From: Rhizophagus irregularis
Taxonomy: Eukaryota > Glomeromycota > Glomeromycetes > Glomerales > Glomeraceae
Length of the DNA: 64,000 nt
Direction: 5' to 3'
Assembly (NCBI RefSeq): GCF_026210795.1
Contig: NC_089444.1
Location: forward strand, 2,036,501 to 2,100,500
The position numbers were made by a program, and so were the translations under genes. The notes below the pieces were generated by a model. The model had not been told where the DNA came from and searched no databases. It saw only the letters and a program-made list of their open reading frames with translations. Below are positions 37,251-48,935 of the stretch, in pieces. Each line of letters starts with the position of its first letter. Positions within the stretch are counted from its first letter, which is position 1.

Positions 37251-38721
37251 TATCGAACTAATCAATGTCGAATAAATATAGTTACGACTAACTTAACGAC
37301 GTCGAATCTATTTTTTATCAAAATATCGTAATGATATCGTAATGATATCATTGCAATATCTAATCAATATCAATTGTAAACTCCAAGTTTCAGCAAAGAT
37401 CTTAAAGACCATAGTCTTCTCTGGTCCTACATGCAAAAAGACCGAACTGCGTAGGACGCGGTCCTCTATCGGTCTTTCATAAATTTTGAAATTTATGATA
37501 ATTCTGGCTAAAATTAAATGATTGTCACAAAAATATCCTTTTTTGGATTCTTGTGTAACCATTTTTCCATTTTGGAAGGAAACAGAATTTCCTTTTTTTT
37601 GGACTTGTGTAATATCATGTGATCGCATTTGACCAATTGCAGTGATCGGTTAACATTACTTAGGACTATGGATTCGAAGCATGCGGTCCAGTCCTACAAA
37701 GCGGGACCAGCTTGGACCAGACCGAGACAGACCAAGTAGGACCATTAATCATCTTTAAATACTCATTCTCATCCTCCCACTTTTTCTGAACTTGAAGATG
37801 AAATTCTTCAACTATTATGATTTATTAAAAAATTATTAAATTAAAAACAAAGAGACTAAAATAAACTAAAGCTATTTTGCTAAAATATGCTTAAATAAGT
37901 ATATTTAAATTATACTTATATATTATATTAAAAAAAAATGTTAAACAGACTTATAATGCATATTAAAAAGTTTAAAAAAGTTTGTGCTCAAACTCTGCTT
38001 AATATGCTTTGTTTAAGCAATCCCTAACTAATGCATTACATATCACTATTAAATTTTATTAAAGATATAGAAAATCACGTGATAATTTATTATGGTCGAT
38101 ATGGTAAATCATAACGCTTATTTCTGTGTAATATAAATTCATGTAATAAGGGAACTTAGAAGTTGCGAATGGGCTTTTTTTTTTTGCGAATGGGCAAATA
38201 CAATTTTTATTGGCTTCCTACTTACTGGCGTTGACTCATTAAAAGAACACGTAGTACCACTGTAGTACCTAGTATTTTTTTATTAAAAAGCGGTTCAATT
38301 TGCAAAAGTATCTACTTTTTACGTGTCCACGTATCTAACAATACCACATATAACAAATTTTGGTTTTGCCCATTTTTATATTACTTTCAATCTAATTTTT
38401 TTTTGTTTACTTTACAAAAACCATTTTATTTCTTGATAATTCTAATAAATTAAAAATATTTTTTATAATTACATTACACTTTAAGGGATATTATTATATG
38501 ACAACAAACCATCATATTTTTCGTGTTGTACTAAATTTGAAAAATTCATTAAAATAATATTTATAAATATAGATATTGACAAAATCAAATTATTTACTCA
38601 TACTTACAGGAGTTACATAAAAAGAATTTTTATCTCATACCAAATACTTACAAATTCCCAGCGCCTAATACGCCTAAGTCTGAACTACCGTACATCTACT
38701 CCAAAGAGCGATAAATGCACA
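37251..38721. other. Non-coding stretch
   Basis: A minus frame of 106 aa (37628-37308) is not recognised. The parts 37420-37475 and 37676-37745 share ggtcc/gaccga motifs in both orientations and may be ends of a small element. The rest is AT-rich. Confidence 0.35.
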
Positions 38722-38979
38722 TACACTCACCTGCCAAAAGTATCTGGATACTTCTAAAAAATGACCATTAAATCACATTATTTCGACGTCCAGTAATCAG
38801 AATTTAATGATTTATGATTCATTGGATTTGTCTAATTGAGACGCATCTAACCGCAGTATTTTCAAGTCTATAAGTTCAATAGATCAGAAGTTATTGTTAA
38901 ATGTCTAAAAACAGTAAAATGCAAATAACTTTTGATCTATCAATCCTAGAGACATGAAAATAGTAGATACAATGTACAC

Positions 38980-39665
38980 TCCCCGGTAAAAAGTATCCGA
39001 CCACCCTAAAAATTAAAAAATCTTAAAAAATTCAGTTGGCCCAACAATAAATTTATATTTATTTTAAAAGTTTGAGACATGAGACACTTTTTAAAAGTGT
39101 TTTTTTAGCTTAATTATTAGTAAAAATTGGCGGAAATTTTTAATTCTAAAAATGGCAAAATTCTTAACTTTTAACTAGAGCAGTTACGGCCAAATGAATG
39201 CCAGAAATCAATTCTTTGACTAAAAAATAGCTTATGTTTAAAAAATCAGAAAGGTTGGACTGGTAGTTGCCGAAAAATCCACCACTGAAGATCATAATTT
39301 TTATATGTAAAAACGGTAAAATCACTATTTTTGCCAAATTTTAGTATAAAAATTATGATCTTCAGTGGTGGATTTTTCGGCAACTACCAGTCCAACCTTT
39401 CTGATTTTTTAAACATAAGCTATTTTTTAGTCAAAGAATTGATTTCTGGCATTCATTTGGCCGTAACTGCTCTAGTTAAAAAGTTAAGAATTTTGCCATT
39501 TTTTAATTAAAAATTTCCGCCAATTTTTACTAATAATTAAGCTAAAAAAACACTTTTAAAAAGTGTCTCATGTCTCAAACTTTTAAAATAAATATAAATT
39601 TATTGTTGGGCCCACTGAATTTTTTAAGATTTTTTAATTTTTAGGTGGTGTCTTTTTACCTATAG
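38980..39665. repeat. Near-perfect 0.69-kb palindrome nested in the fold-back element
   Basis: Arms of about 310-330 bp (e.g. ggttggactggtagttgccg at about 39253 against cggcaactaccagtccaacc at about 39379) face each other around a spacer of about 40 bp. Its ends (tacactccccggtaaaaagt) resemble the outer Tc1-like terminus. Confidence 0.85.
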
Positions 39666-39673
39666 CAGTATTA

Positions 39674-40045
39674 ACAAGACAAATCTAATGAATCATATTT
39701 TATTTTTCTAAGTTTAATAAAGAAGAAAACGTTGTGAAATTTGTATTTGTTAAATTTTTAAAGACGAAAAATGAATTACTTCATAAAGTTAAATCACATT
39801 ATTTCAATAACCAGTAAACAGAATTTAATCATTTATAATTCAATGAATTCATATTATCAAGATGCATCTAATTGCAGTGTTTTTATGTCTCTAAATTTGA
39901 TGGATCAGATGTTATTTTCAACAGTAAAATGCAAATAATTCATTATTCATTTTTAAAAATTTGACATATACAAATTTCACAACGTTTTTTTCTCTATTAA
40001 ACTTAGAAAGATGAAATATGATTCATTAGATTTGTCTTGTTAAGG
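39674..40045. repeat. Third inverted repeat in the same locus
   Basis: acaagacaaatctaatgaat at 39674 pairs with attcattagatttgtcttgt near 40024, with arms of about 95 bp. The spacer is a diverged direct copy of the outer arm (ttaaatcacattatttc, gatgcatctaa, gtaaaatgcaaataa). Confidence 0.75.
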
Positions 40046-40300
40046 GACATTGTATTTATTATTTTCATGTCTCTAGGATTGATGGATCAAAAGTTATTTG
40101 CATTTTACTGTTTTCAGACATTCAGCAATAACTTCCGATCTATTGAACTTATAGACTTGAACATACTGCGGTTAGATGCGTCTCAATTAGACGAACCCAA
40201 TGAATCATAAATCATTAAATTCTGATCACTGGATGTCGAAATAATGTGATTTAATGGTCACTTTTTAGAAGTGTCTGGATACTTTTGGCAGGTGGGTGTA

Positions 40301-41918
40301 TATCTTTTATTTTTATAATTCCCATAACTATTTCTTTACATTCAAAAGAAAATATAAAAATACTTTTTTAATGATATTTAAGAGATGATATCTTGAGAAT
40401 TTAATAAGAATGATCGGGGCCATAGGCTAACTTCTTAATAGAAAGTTCCATCTGAAGAGGATATTAAGAATAAGCCGATAACAATGAGACCTATGAGCTA
40501 GTTTTATTATGAACTTTCGCTAAGAACATTATATAACCGATATTTTTTTATTTGTTTTTTTCAAGCTCATTATAAAAAAGTTTTTTAATATAAAAAACTC
40601 TAAAAATATTTATGCTTCAAATTTTGAAGAAAAGTCAAATACTGTAATTAACTATTTAATATTATTTAACGAAAGATTTTATTTTATGCGTACCAGATTT
40701 TTGGCACATATGAAATTTGAGACAAATATAAGTGTCAAATAAGAAATAAATTTTTGAGAGCATAACATAAATTTTTTACGTATAAATAAATATTATTCAA
40801 TAAATATATCAGAGAAAAATTAAGTATAACTTTTATAATTATTTAACCAGTAAAAATTTTACAATATGAAATTCAAACATCTTTAATATAACCGATCTGC
40901 TAGTAATATTTTCTAGATTAAAATAAATTTCAAGTTCTTTTGTAGATAAAAAAATTGAAATTAATTGTTATTATGCATAAAACTCTTAATATTTGCCATT
41001 ATTTTTGTCTTCAATCAATTTACTCTTTTTAAAACATTTGTTTTTAAATTCACTATATGTAAAATTTCATCATACCATTGTTAAAAACTTTTCAAATACG
41101 AAAAAAAACTAATTAAAAAAAATGATGATGTAAATTATATAAAATGTAATAAATCTTAGTTTATTCGATTCGACTGCAATTTAATTTCTCGTTTGTTACT
41201 CTGTTTACCATGTCTCGTGGGTCCCGTTTAACTCACCGCATCGACAGTTATTTTACCGACAAACGTTTCACCGACAAACGTTCGTTTCACTGACAGGTCA
41301 TTTCACCGACATTTATAAAACAAATTTTTTTTTTAAAAAAAAATTAAACATAAAAATTTTTTAATTATTAATGCCACAATTTTGTTTTATTACGTATAAT
41401 ACAATTATTTTCAAATACATGAACATTAATACCTCAGAGATAAAGAACATTGGGATTAAAAATAATATCTAATTGGATTGGATTGTTTAAGAAAAAAAGA
41501 AAAATCAAAAATCGCGTCACATTTAAAATCGTGGCGCAAGATTTTTACCAATAAAAATTCGGTGGCGTGACCCTTGCGACATGTCGCCATGGCGATAAAA
41601 AACAAAACCCTTTTTTAAAATATTTTAAAATTATTTAGGTAAATATGTGAAATCTTTAAAAGATGGTATTAAAAAATAATGACAGATAAGATAGTATAAT
41701 ATTTAATTATTTAAATAATGATTTTTTAATTACAAATTTATGTAAAAGAAAAAATTTTTTTACATATATTATTGAGCTAAAAAAACTAATGATAAAAGCT
41801 AAAATATGAAAGTAACAGATAAAATAAATGAAATATAATAATTTCCCTTCATTTAGTACCAAGTAAAATTTCTTTCAGTTCATCATCATGTTTTGCATCA
41901 CAACCTTGATTTTCGGAT
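40301..41918. other. Intergenic, no gene seen
   Basis: Mostly AT-rich. A GC-richer patch at 41205-41315 has four ttcaccgacaaa-like units and a further one, possibly the end of a degraded element. The stretch 41500-41600 holds several tggcg motifs. Nothing coding is supported. Confidence 0.35.
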
Positions 41919-44900
41919 TTATTGTTCACCTTCTTTGTTGCCATCAAGATGGATTTGCATAATATAATCATTACTTTTTTCATAATCATCACTTTTATCA
42001 TAATAATCACTTTTTTCATAATCATCACTACTTTGATTTTCGGTCTCCTTAACATCACTAATTTGATTTTTGGTCTTCTTAACATCACTACTTTGATTTT
42101 CGGTCTCCTTCTTAACATCATCATTGATTTTGGATCTAATGTCACGAGTCAAATAATTAACATAATAATTACTTAATACATATAAGATTTTGGATCTAAT
42201 GTTACGAGTGTTACGAGTCAAATATGTAACATCATCATTACTTATTGCAAATATAGTAGTGGCATACTGAGATTTAATCCCCTTAATCATATTTATCGGA
42301 AGTTTGTTGACATTGTTGTTGACGTTGATGTCATTTAATAAAAACAGCATTTTATTATATAGATCATAAACATTTTTCGCTTTTCGATGTTGGAGATCAG
42401 TAACTTTTTTCGGAGCATTTTCTCCATCATTATCGCTAAATAGCAATTCTCCGAGACGGTAATAACAACGAATAAGTTTCTGATTAACAACTTTGTCTGA
42501 CTTGCGTTTTCCATCAGGAATAAAATTCTGAAACAAGTGAGTTCCAAAATGTTTTCCAAAATCAATATAACTTTTTACAGGATTAAGTTTTACATCATCT
42601 TCGACTTCTTTGATTGAATCAACGATTTCATAATATAAATGTTTAAAAAAATATTCATCTTTAACGAGATGAGTAGAATAATTAAGATTAATGGAATGAA
42701 ATGTTTTCTGGTTGATTTCTTTAAACAACTTATGTAATTTTTCGAATTCTGTGAAATAATTTAATTCATTCAACCCTTTATGCAATTTTGTATAATAGTT
42801 ATACCTTCTTAATTCTATGAATTTTCTCAATATTAATCCTTTCGATATTTGATGTAATTCTTTCGGGTCCAATTCTTTTAATAATCTTTCTAATAATTCT
42901 TTTAATTCTTTTGATTCTTGTGATTCTTCTCTTGATGTTTTTTGACTAGTTTCTTTTTTCAACTCATCAAAATTCTCAAATAATTTTTCTATCTTGATCT
43001 CGGAATTATCGGAATTTTTCGAAATTTCTTCAATAAATTTATTTTTTTTTGATTTGTTTGCTTTTTCTGTTTCGGGTATCTTAGGTAATTTTTCTTCCAC
43101 CTTTTTCATAAAACTAGATAATTCATTATCTATAAACTTTATAAGCACCTCCGAAATTATATTATTAAATTCTTTTACATTTCCTGTATTAGATAATTCT
43201 TCAATAAATACCTTAAGTAATTTTTTTTCTATCTTATCAATATCCTTATTATCAATCTCCTCATTATTAATCTCCATACTTTTAAGTAATTCTTTATGCA
43301 ATTTTGAATAATCAATCTCCTCATCATCTTTATTAAGTAATTTTTGTAATTTTTCTAATTCATTCAACCCTTTATGCAATTTTGAATAATTGTGATCATC
43401 TCTTAATTTTATGAATTCTTTCAATATTAATTCTTTCGATATTTGATGTAATTCATTTGGGTACCATTTTTTTAATAATTCTTTCTGGCTAGTTTCATCA
43501 TTTTCCTCAAATAAATTTTCTTTCACTTTATAATTAGATAATTTGTTTTCTATAACTTCCGAAATTTTATCATTAAATTCTTTTACATTTCCAAGTGTAT
43601 TAGATAATTCTTTTCCAAGATTAAGTATCTCATATAATTTATCAATAAATACCTTAAGTAATTTTTTTTCTATCTTATCAATCTCCATATCATTATCATT
43701 TTTATTCAGTAATTCTGTGAAATCACTTAATCCTTCATTCAACCATTCATGCAATTTTGTATAATTGTGATCATCTCTTAATTTTATGAATTCTTTCAAT
43801 ATGAATTCTTTCGATATTTGGTGTAATTCTTTTAATAATCTTTCTAATAATTCTTTTAATTCTTTTGATTCTTCTCTTGATGTTATCTGACAAGTTTCTT
43901 TTTTCAACCCATCAATTTTCTCGTATAATTTTTCTATGTTAGGGTAATTATCGTGATGTTTCGAAAATTTATCAATAATTTTTTTTGCTTTACTTGTTTT
44001 GAAATGATTCTCATCATGTATCTTAGATAATTCTTTTTTCAACTCATCAATTATCTCATATAATTTTTCTATCTTGATCTCGGAATTATCGGAATTTTTC
44101 GAAAGTTCCGGTTCTTCAATATATAATTTTTCTATCTTGATCTCGGAATTATCGGAATTTTTCGAAAGTTCCGGTTCTTCAATATATAATTTTTCTATCT
44201 TGATCTCGGAATTATCGGATTTTTTCGAAATTTCCTCAATAAATTTAATTGCTTTTTCTGTTTTGAAATCATTATAATTATTAAGTATCTTAGAAAATTC
44301 TTCTTCCACCTTATAATTAGATAATTTGTTTTTTATAAATTTTTTAAGCACTTCCGAAATTATATCATTGAATTCTTTTACATTTTCTGTTTCAAATTCT
44401 TCAAATGTATTAGATAATTCTTCAATAAATACCTTAAGTAATTTTTTTTCTACCTCCTCTTTATTATAATTATTTTTTTCTCTTGATTTTATGTGATCAT
44501 TCAATATTAATACTTTCGATATTTGACGTAATTCTTTTAATAATCTTTCTAATAATTCTAATGATTCTTTTGATTCTTTTGATTCTTTTGATTCTTCTTT
44601 TGATGTTTTCTGGCTAGTTTCTTTTTTCAACTCATCAATTTTTTTATATAATTCTTTTATCTTACTGGAATTTTTCGAAAATTCCTCAAAAAATTTTTCT
44701 GCTTCTTCTGTAGATAATTTTTCTTCCACCTTGAATTTTTTAAGCACTTCCGAAATATTATCATTAAATTCTTTTACATTTTTTGTATCAAAATTTTCAA
44801 ATGTTTTAGATAATTCTCCAATACATTTAGAATTATAATTAGATAATTTTTTTTCTATAAATTTTTTAAACACTTTCGAAAGTTTTTCATTAAATTCTTT

Positions 44901-46733
44901 TAATTCTTTTACATTTTCTGTTTCAAAAATTTCAAGTGTATTAGATAATTTTTCAATAAATACTTTAAGTAAGTTTTTTTCTATCTTAGCAATCTCCCTA
45001 TTCATCAAATCTTTTCTTATATTATCATGCATCTCAAATAATTTTTTTTCTATATCATCAAGTTTATCTTTAGCGCAACGATTAATTATTTTTGCATACC
45101 TCAAATCCTCGATGGGAGTTTCTATCTTTTGATCAATCTCTTTTAATATTTTAGGTATCTCGGATAATTCTTTTTCTATCTCATAAAGTATCAACGGCAG
45201 ATTTGTAATCTCTTTCAGATTTGGTGGATCCTTTTGTTTCAACGTCTGATTTGTATCCTCTTGTTTCGACGTCTTATAAAAAGTTTTTTTCCATTTCTCA
45301 TCATATTTTTCCAAATTATCACAATTTAATATTTTAGGTATCTCTTCGCGTAATTGATCAACTTGTGCACTTGTTGGATCCGTGAAATTATTTAAGCCTT
45401 CTGCCCACTGGTTAATATATTTCAACCTTTCTTTTATTCCGTCAAGTTCTCCAATTAAATTATTAGTAAAATCAGTAAATTCTTTTGTATGCGATTTCTT
45501 ACTTTTCTCCATTATTTGTTTAATTACTTCCAACTCCTTAGTTATCTTAGTAAATTCTTCTTCTATTCCATCACTTCCTTTTTTCGACGGCTGTTCATTT
45601 TTTTTCTCGTTTTCCTTTTCTACTATATTTAGCAATTCCTTTGATGCCCCATAAAGTTCCCTAAGTATATGGTAATCAACAGTCAATTTAGTCGATTCTG
45701 ATTTAAAGTGATATTTTTGATCTTCCGAATCCAGAATAATTTTGACAAGCTCTTTCAATGACAATTTTTTCATAAGTTTTTTCATATTCAATTCTGATTG
45801 TGAGTTAGTATTTTTTTGTAACATAAAATCAAGTTCTTCCATCGCAGTATATAATTTCCATATCCACAAAGCAATATCAGGAGCTATTGCATCTTGAACC
45901 TCCTTAGCCTTCTTTGGATCATTTTCAACCAAACTAGTTAGGCGCTCAGTAGTTTTCGACAATTCACTGTTATCAAATTCCTGTTTATCATCTTTCATAT
46001 CGTAAGGCTTAAAGAGACCTTTTAGCAGATTTTCCAAATCAAGAGCGGTATTCCTTTTAATGTGAATTTTCATACCATTTAAAAGTCGGTCTATATCCTT
46101 TCCTCCATCACCTGAAAAAGTGAAAATACTTAGCGAATAACGAATTGTACCAGCGAGAATTAAAGAAATCCCTCCAAAAATAATAATCGTCACGTTTATT
46201 GAAATCACATTTTTTCCTTGAGAAGTAAAGTTAAGTATAATAAAAACAATGAGTAGTAATGAGCTAAACAAAGTAAATGTAGTATAAAATGACTTCATCC
46301 TCTGTAACCATTTACACCAACATTCAATTGTATTTTCAGTATTTCGAATGTCATCCTCATCAGTAGTTTTCAAGGAAAGATCAACACTTTCATCGCTCAC
46401 TTCTGAAAATTTAATGGCAATGCAATCTTCATCCGTCGACGTTTTAGTCATAAAATCTTTAAAACTCGTAAGTAAAGTCATCAAAGAACCGACTCCGACT
46501 GCAGCATTTTCTACAAGGTCTGTGATGCCAGAATTTCCATCTAAGAAAACAAAAATAGCCCCAAAAAAAATGGTAGAAAGAGAGAAAATAATAGCTTGAA
46601 ACGTATTTTTTTTCGCAATCTTATGAAGAGCCAAATTCTTATCTGCAACTCTTTTCAAATTTCTCAGACGGTATTCTCTTGCCACTTTAAGTCTCCTTTC
46701 CTTAAGTCCCTTCAAACTTGTTTCTTCATCCAT
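41919..46733 (-). CDS. Large membrane-anchored coiled-coil protein of unknown function, 1604 aa
   Basis: One uninterrupted reading frame without introns. The open frame extends to 46766 only through a TTG, so the ATG at 46733 is chosen. A basic N-terminal helix (residues 9-42) precedes hydrophobic segments at about 44-64 and 70-90, then about 150-170 and 177-197. The remaining 1400 residues are Lys/Glu/Ser/Leu-rich, predicted-looking coiled coil, with internal repeats such as LLERLLKELxQIS (several times) and a 21-residue unit three times. The C-terminus is charged and acidic/basic (repeated DVKxTxNQ, YEKSDYY). No signal peptide or enzyme motif is seen. The N-terminal layout loosely recalls SLATT-type two-membrane-helix modules, which is speculation. 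Expression from the repeated upstream region at 46915-48935 is likely but not shown. Confidence 0.75.
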   Translation of the reverse strand: MDEETSLKGLKERRLKVAREYRLRNLKRVADKNLALHKIAKKNTFQAIIFSLSTIFFGAIFVFLDGNSGITDLVENAAVGVGSLMTLLTSFKDFMTKTSTDEDCIAIKFSEVSDESVDLSLKTTDEDDIRNTENTIECWCKWLQRMKSFYTTFTLFSSLLLIVFIILNFTSQGKNVISINVTIIIFGGISLILAGTIRYSLSIFTFSGDGGKDIDRLLNGMKIHIKRNTALDLENLLKGLFKPYDMKDDKQEFDNSELSKTTERLTSLVENDPKKAKEVQDAIAPDIALWIWKLYTAMEELDFMLQKNTNSQSELNMKKLMKKLSLKELVKIILDSEDQKYHFKSESTKLTVDYHILRELYGASKELLNIVEKENEKKNEQPSKKGSDGIEEEFTKITKELEVIKQIMEKSKKSHTKEFTDFTNNLIGELDGIKERLKYINQWAEGLNNFTDPTSAQVDQLREEIPKILNCDNLEKYDEKWKKTFYKTSKQEDTNQTLKQKDPPNLKEITNLPLILYEIEKELSEIPKILKEIDQKIETPIEDLRYAKIINRCAKDKLDDIEKKLFEMHDNIRKDLMNREIAKIEKNLLKVFIEKLSNTLEIFETENVKELKEFNEKLSKVFKKFIEKKLSNYNSKCIGELSKTFENFDTKNVKEFNDNISEVLKKFKVEEKLSTEEAEKFFEEFSKNSSKIKELYKKIDELKKETSQKTSKEESKESKESKESLELLERLLKELRQISKVLILNDHIKSREKNNYNKEEVEKKLLKVFIEELSNTFEEFETENVKEFNDIISEVLKKFIKNKLSNYKVEEEFSKILNNYNDFKTEKAIKFIEEISKKSDNSEIKIEKLYIEEPELSKNSDNSEIKIEKLYIEEPELSKNSDNSEIKIEKLYEIIDELKKELSKIHDENHFKTSKAKKIIDKFSKHHDNYPNIEKLYEKIDGLKKETCQITSREESKELKELLERLLKELHQISKEFILKEFIKLRDDHNYTKLHEWLNEGLSDFTELLNKNDNDMEIDKIEKKLLKVFIDKLYEILNLGKELSNTLGNVKEFNDKISEVIENKLSNYKVKENLFEENDETSQKELLKKWYPNELHQISKELILKEFIKLRDDHNYSKLHKGLNELEKLQKLLNKDDEEIDYSKLHKELLKSMEINNEEIDNKDIDKIEKKLLKVFIEELSNTGNVKEFNNIISEVLIKFIDNELSSFMKKVEEKLPKIPETEKANKSKKNKFIEEISKNSDNSEIKIEKLFENFDELKKETSQKTSREESQESKELKELLERLLKELDPKELHQISKGLILRKFIELRRYNYYTKLHKGLNELNYFTEFEKLHKLFKEINQKTFHSINLNYSTHLVKDEYFFKHLYYEIVDSIKEVEDDVKLNPVKSYIDFGKHFGTHLFQNFIPDGKRKSDKVVNQKLIRCYYRLGELLFSDNDGENAPKKVTDLQHRKAKNVYDLYNKMLFLLNDINVNNNVNKLPINMIKGIKSQYATTIFAISNDDVTYLTRNTRNIRSKILYVLSNYYVNYLTRDIRSKINDDVKKETENQSSDVKKTKNQISDVKETENQSSDDYEKSDYYDKSDDYEKSNDYIMQIHLDGNKEGEQ
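44061..44225. repeat. 63-bp in-frame tandem repeat inside the large coiled-coil gene
   Basis: Units start at 44061, 44124 and 44187 and are nearly identical at the DNA level, encoding the 21-residue unit around NSDNSEIKIEKLYIEEPEL. Near-identity points to recent expansion. Confidence 0.85.
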
Positions 46734-46789
46734 CTTTATCTCGTAACGTAATTTAACAAAGCTCAAAATATAACGTAAAATGTAACGAA

Positions 46790-46915
46790 TAAAGCGTGAA
46801 TTAGATTAAAAAGTCCGTGAATGTGAAACGATTTTTTAATCTTTTCGAAATCTTCATTAAATAAGAAAATAACCTTATTATATACGATAAAAAAGAGAAA
46901 AATAACTTGATAAGA
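46790..46915 (-). promoter_or_regulatory. Putative core promoter of the large coiled-coil gene
   Basis: On the minus strand, tatataataagg lies near 46873-46884, about 145 bp before the ATG at 46733, with a pyrimidine-rich stretch beside it. Assignment rests on position and the TATA-like sequence alone. Confidence 0.3.
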
Positions 46916-48935
46916 ATGTAACGTCAAACAATAAGAAAAAGTAATTGTTAATTTGGTTCCCGTGATGATAAATAAACAATATTGTAATTCATAATAACGA
47001 AAATTTAATTCTTTGTTCCATTTGTTTGTAAACACGACCAAAGCGATAATAATCTCCAAATTGAGAGTGGATAATAATTGATAATCTTGTGTCGTTAAAC
47101 GCAAAATTTTGCATTTGCGTACACTTCGGATCTTGTGTGACAAAAAGAGGGTGTAAGAGATGTATTCACGTCTAGAAAAAAAAATTTTCGGCCAATATTA
47201 TATTATCAAAACGTTAATAAAATGCTTAATAAAACCTAAAGGAACTTAAATTTCAAGGAAATATAGGTATTTTTTGTCTTTTAATACAATTTTTTAGCAC
47301 TTTTACACATAATTTTTAACTTTATTTTATTAATAAACAAAATATAGAACAAGTTAACAATAAGAAAAAGGTTTGGTTTCCATGATGATAATAGTTACAA
47401 TTAAAAAACCAAATTTACCAATTTTGTAATTCACAATAAAATTTAATTCTTTGTACCATTTATTTGTAAACCCGACCAAATCTCCAAATTGAGAGTGGAT
47501 AATAATTGATAATCTTGTGTCGTTGGGGAAACGCAAAAATTTGCATTTGCGTACACTTCGGATCTTGTGTGACAAAAACAGGGTGTCCCGTCTAGAAAAA
47601 AAAATTTTTCGGCCAATATTATACTATCAAAACGTTAATAAAATGCTTTAATAAACCTAAAGAAACTTAAATTTCAAGGAAATATAGGTATTTTTTTGTC
47701 TTTTAATACAATTTTTTAGCACTTTTTACACATAATTTTTAACTTTATTTTATTAATAAACAAAGTATAGAACACGTTAAATCTGTTATTGCTATTTTTA
47801 ATGTAACGTCAATCAATAAGAAAAAGTTTGGTTTCTCATGATGATAATAGTTACAATAAAAAACCAATTTTACCAATTTAATTCACAATAAAATTTAAAT
47901 TTGTTTGTAAACCCGACCAAAGCGACAATAATCTCCAAATTGGGAGTGGATAATAATTCAAAAATTTGCATTTTCGGATCTTGTGTAACAAAAACAGGAT
48001 GTATTCACGTCTAGAAAAAAAAAATTTCGGCCAAATATTATAATATCAAAACGTTAATAAAATGCTTTAATAAACCCCAAAGAAACTTAAATTTCAGGGA
48101 AATACAAGTATTTTTTGTCCTTTAATACAACTTTTTAGCACTTTTTACACATAATTTTTAACTTTATTTTATTAATAAACAAAGTATAGAACACGTTATA
48201 TCTGTTATTGCTATTTTAATGTAACGTCAAACAATAAGAAAAAGTAATCATTAATTTGGTTTCCATGATGATAATTACAATAAAAAAACAATTTTGTAAT
48301 TCATAATAACGAAAATTTAATTCATTGTTCCAATTGTTCGTAAACCCGACCAAAGCGATAATAATCTTACACTAGGGCCACTAGAAGATTGGAAGCACAA
48401 AATGCACATCACTGCTGACTAGGGAAACGTAAAATTTTGCATTGTGTACACTACTACACTTCAGATCTTGTGTAACAAAAACATGGTGTATAAGATGTAT
48501 TCACGTCTACCTAAAATAAAGAAAAAAAATTTTTTTACGGCCAATATTATACTATCAAAACGTTAATAAAGTGCTTTAATAAAACCTAAAGAAACTTAAA
48601 TTTCAAGGAAATATAGGTATTTTTGTCTTTTAACCCAATTTTTTACATAATTTTTAACTTTATTTTATAATAAACAAAGTATAAATCTGTTATTGCTATT
48701 TTTAATGTAACGTCAAACAATAAGAAAAACTAATTATTAATTTGGTTTCCATGATGATAATTACAATAAAAAAAACCAATTTTACCAATTTTGTAATTCA
48801 TAATAACGAAAAATTTAATTCTGTGTTCCATTTTTTTGTAAACCTGACCAAAGCGACAATAATTTCCAAATTGAGAGTAAATAATAATTGATAAGCTTGT
48901 ATGTCGTATTTTTGTCATACGCTAGGAAAACGCCA
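46915..48935. repeat. About 420-bp tandem repeats of the upstream region, four to five copies
   Basis: tctagaaaaaaaaa (or tctac in the last) marks units at 47171, 47591, 48010 and 48507, giving spacings of 420, 419 and 497. The long unit contains an insert around gggccactagaagattgg. Each unit includes gatcttgtgtgacaaaaa, gtaaacccgaccaaagcgat and acaataagaaaaagt. The first copy runs into the presumed promoter of the 1604-aa gene. Short frames inside differ from copy to copy and are not genes. Confidence 0.85.

Larger units (their letters stand above)
38722..40300. mobile_element. Tc1-like fold-back element with TA flanks
   Basis: The left end is tacactcacctgccaaaagt and the right end, reversed, is tacacccacctgccaaaagt, both at a TA dinucleotide. 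The arms match for about 250 bp (38722-38975 against 40040-40300), including the blocks agacgcatctaaccgcagta and atgcaaataact. No transposase is present. Two further inverted repeats are nested inside (38980-39665 and 39674-40045). Confidence 0.75.

Noticed and set aside
37308-37628. 106-aa minus frame
   Set aside because: No recognisable domain; overlaps GATATC-type repeats at its 3' end and likely element ends.
42335-46599. Small frames opposite or overlapping the large coiled-coil gene
   Set aside because: Shadows of its biased codon use.
46733-46766. N-terminal extension of the giant protein
   Set aside because: It would need a TTG start; the first ATG is at 46733.
46763-47575. Frames beginning MSHKIRSVRKCK in the upstream repeats
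   Set aside because: Present in repeat copies with different lengths and stops; they follow the repeat unit, not a gene.
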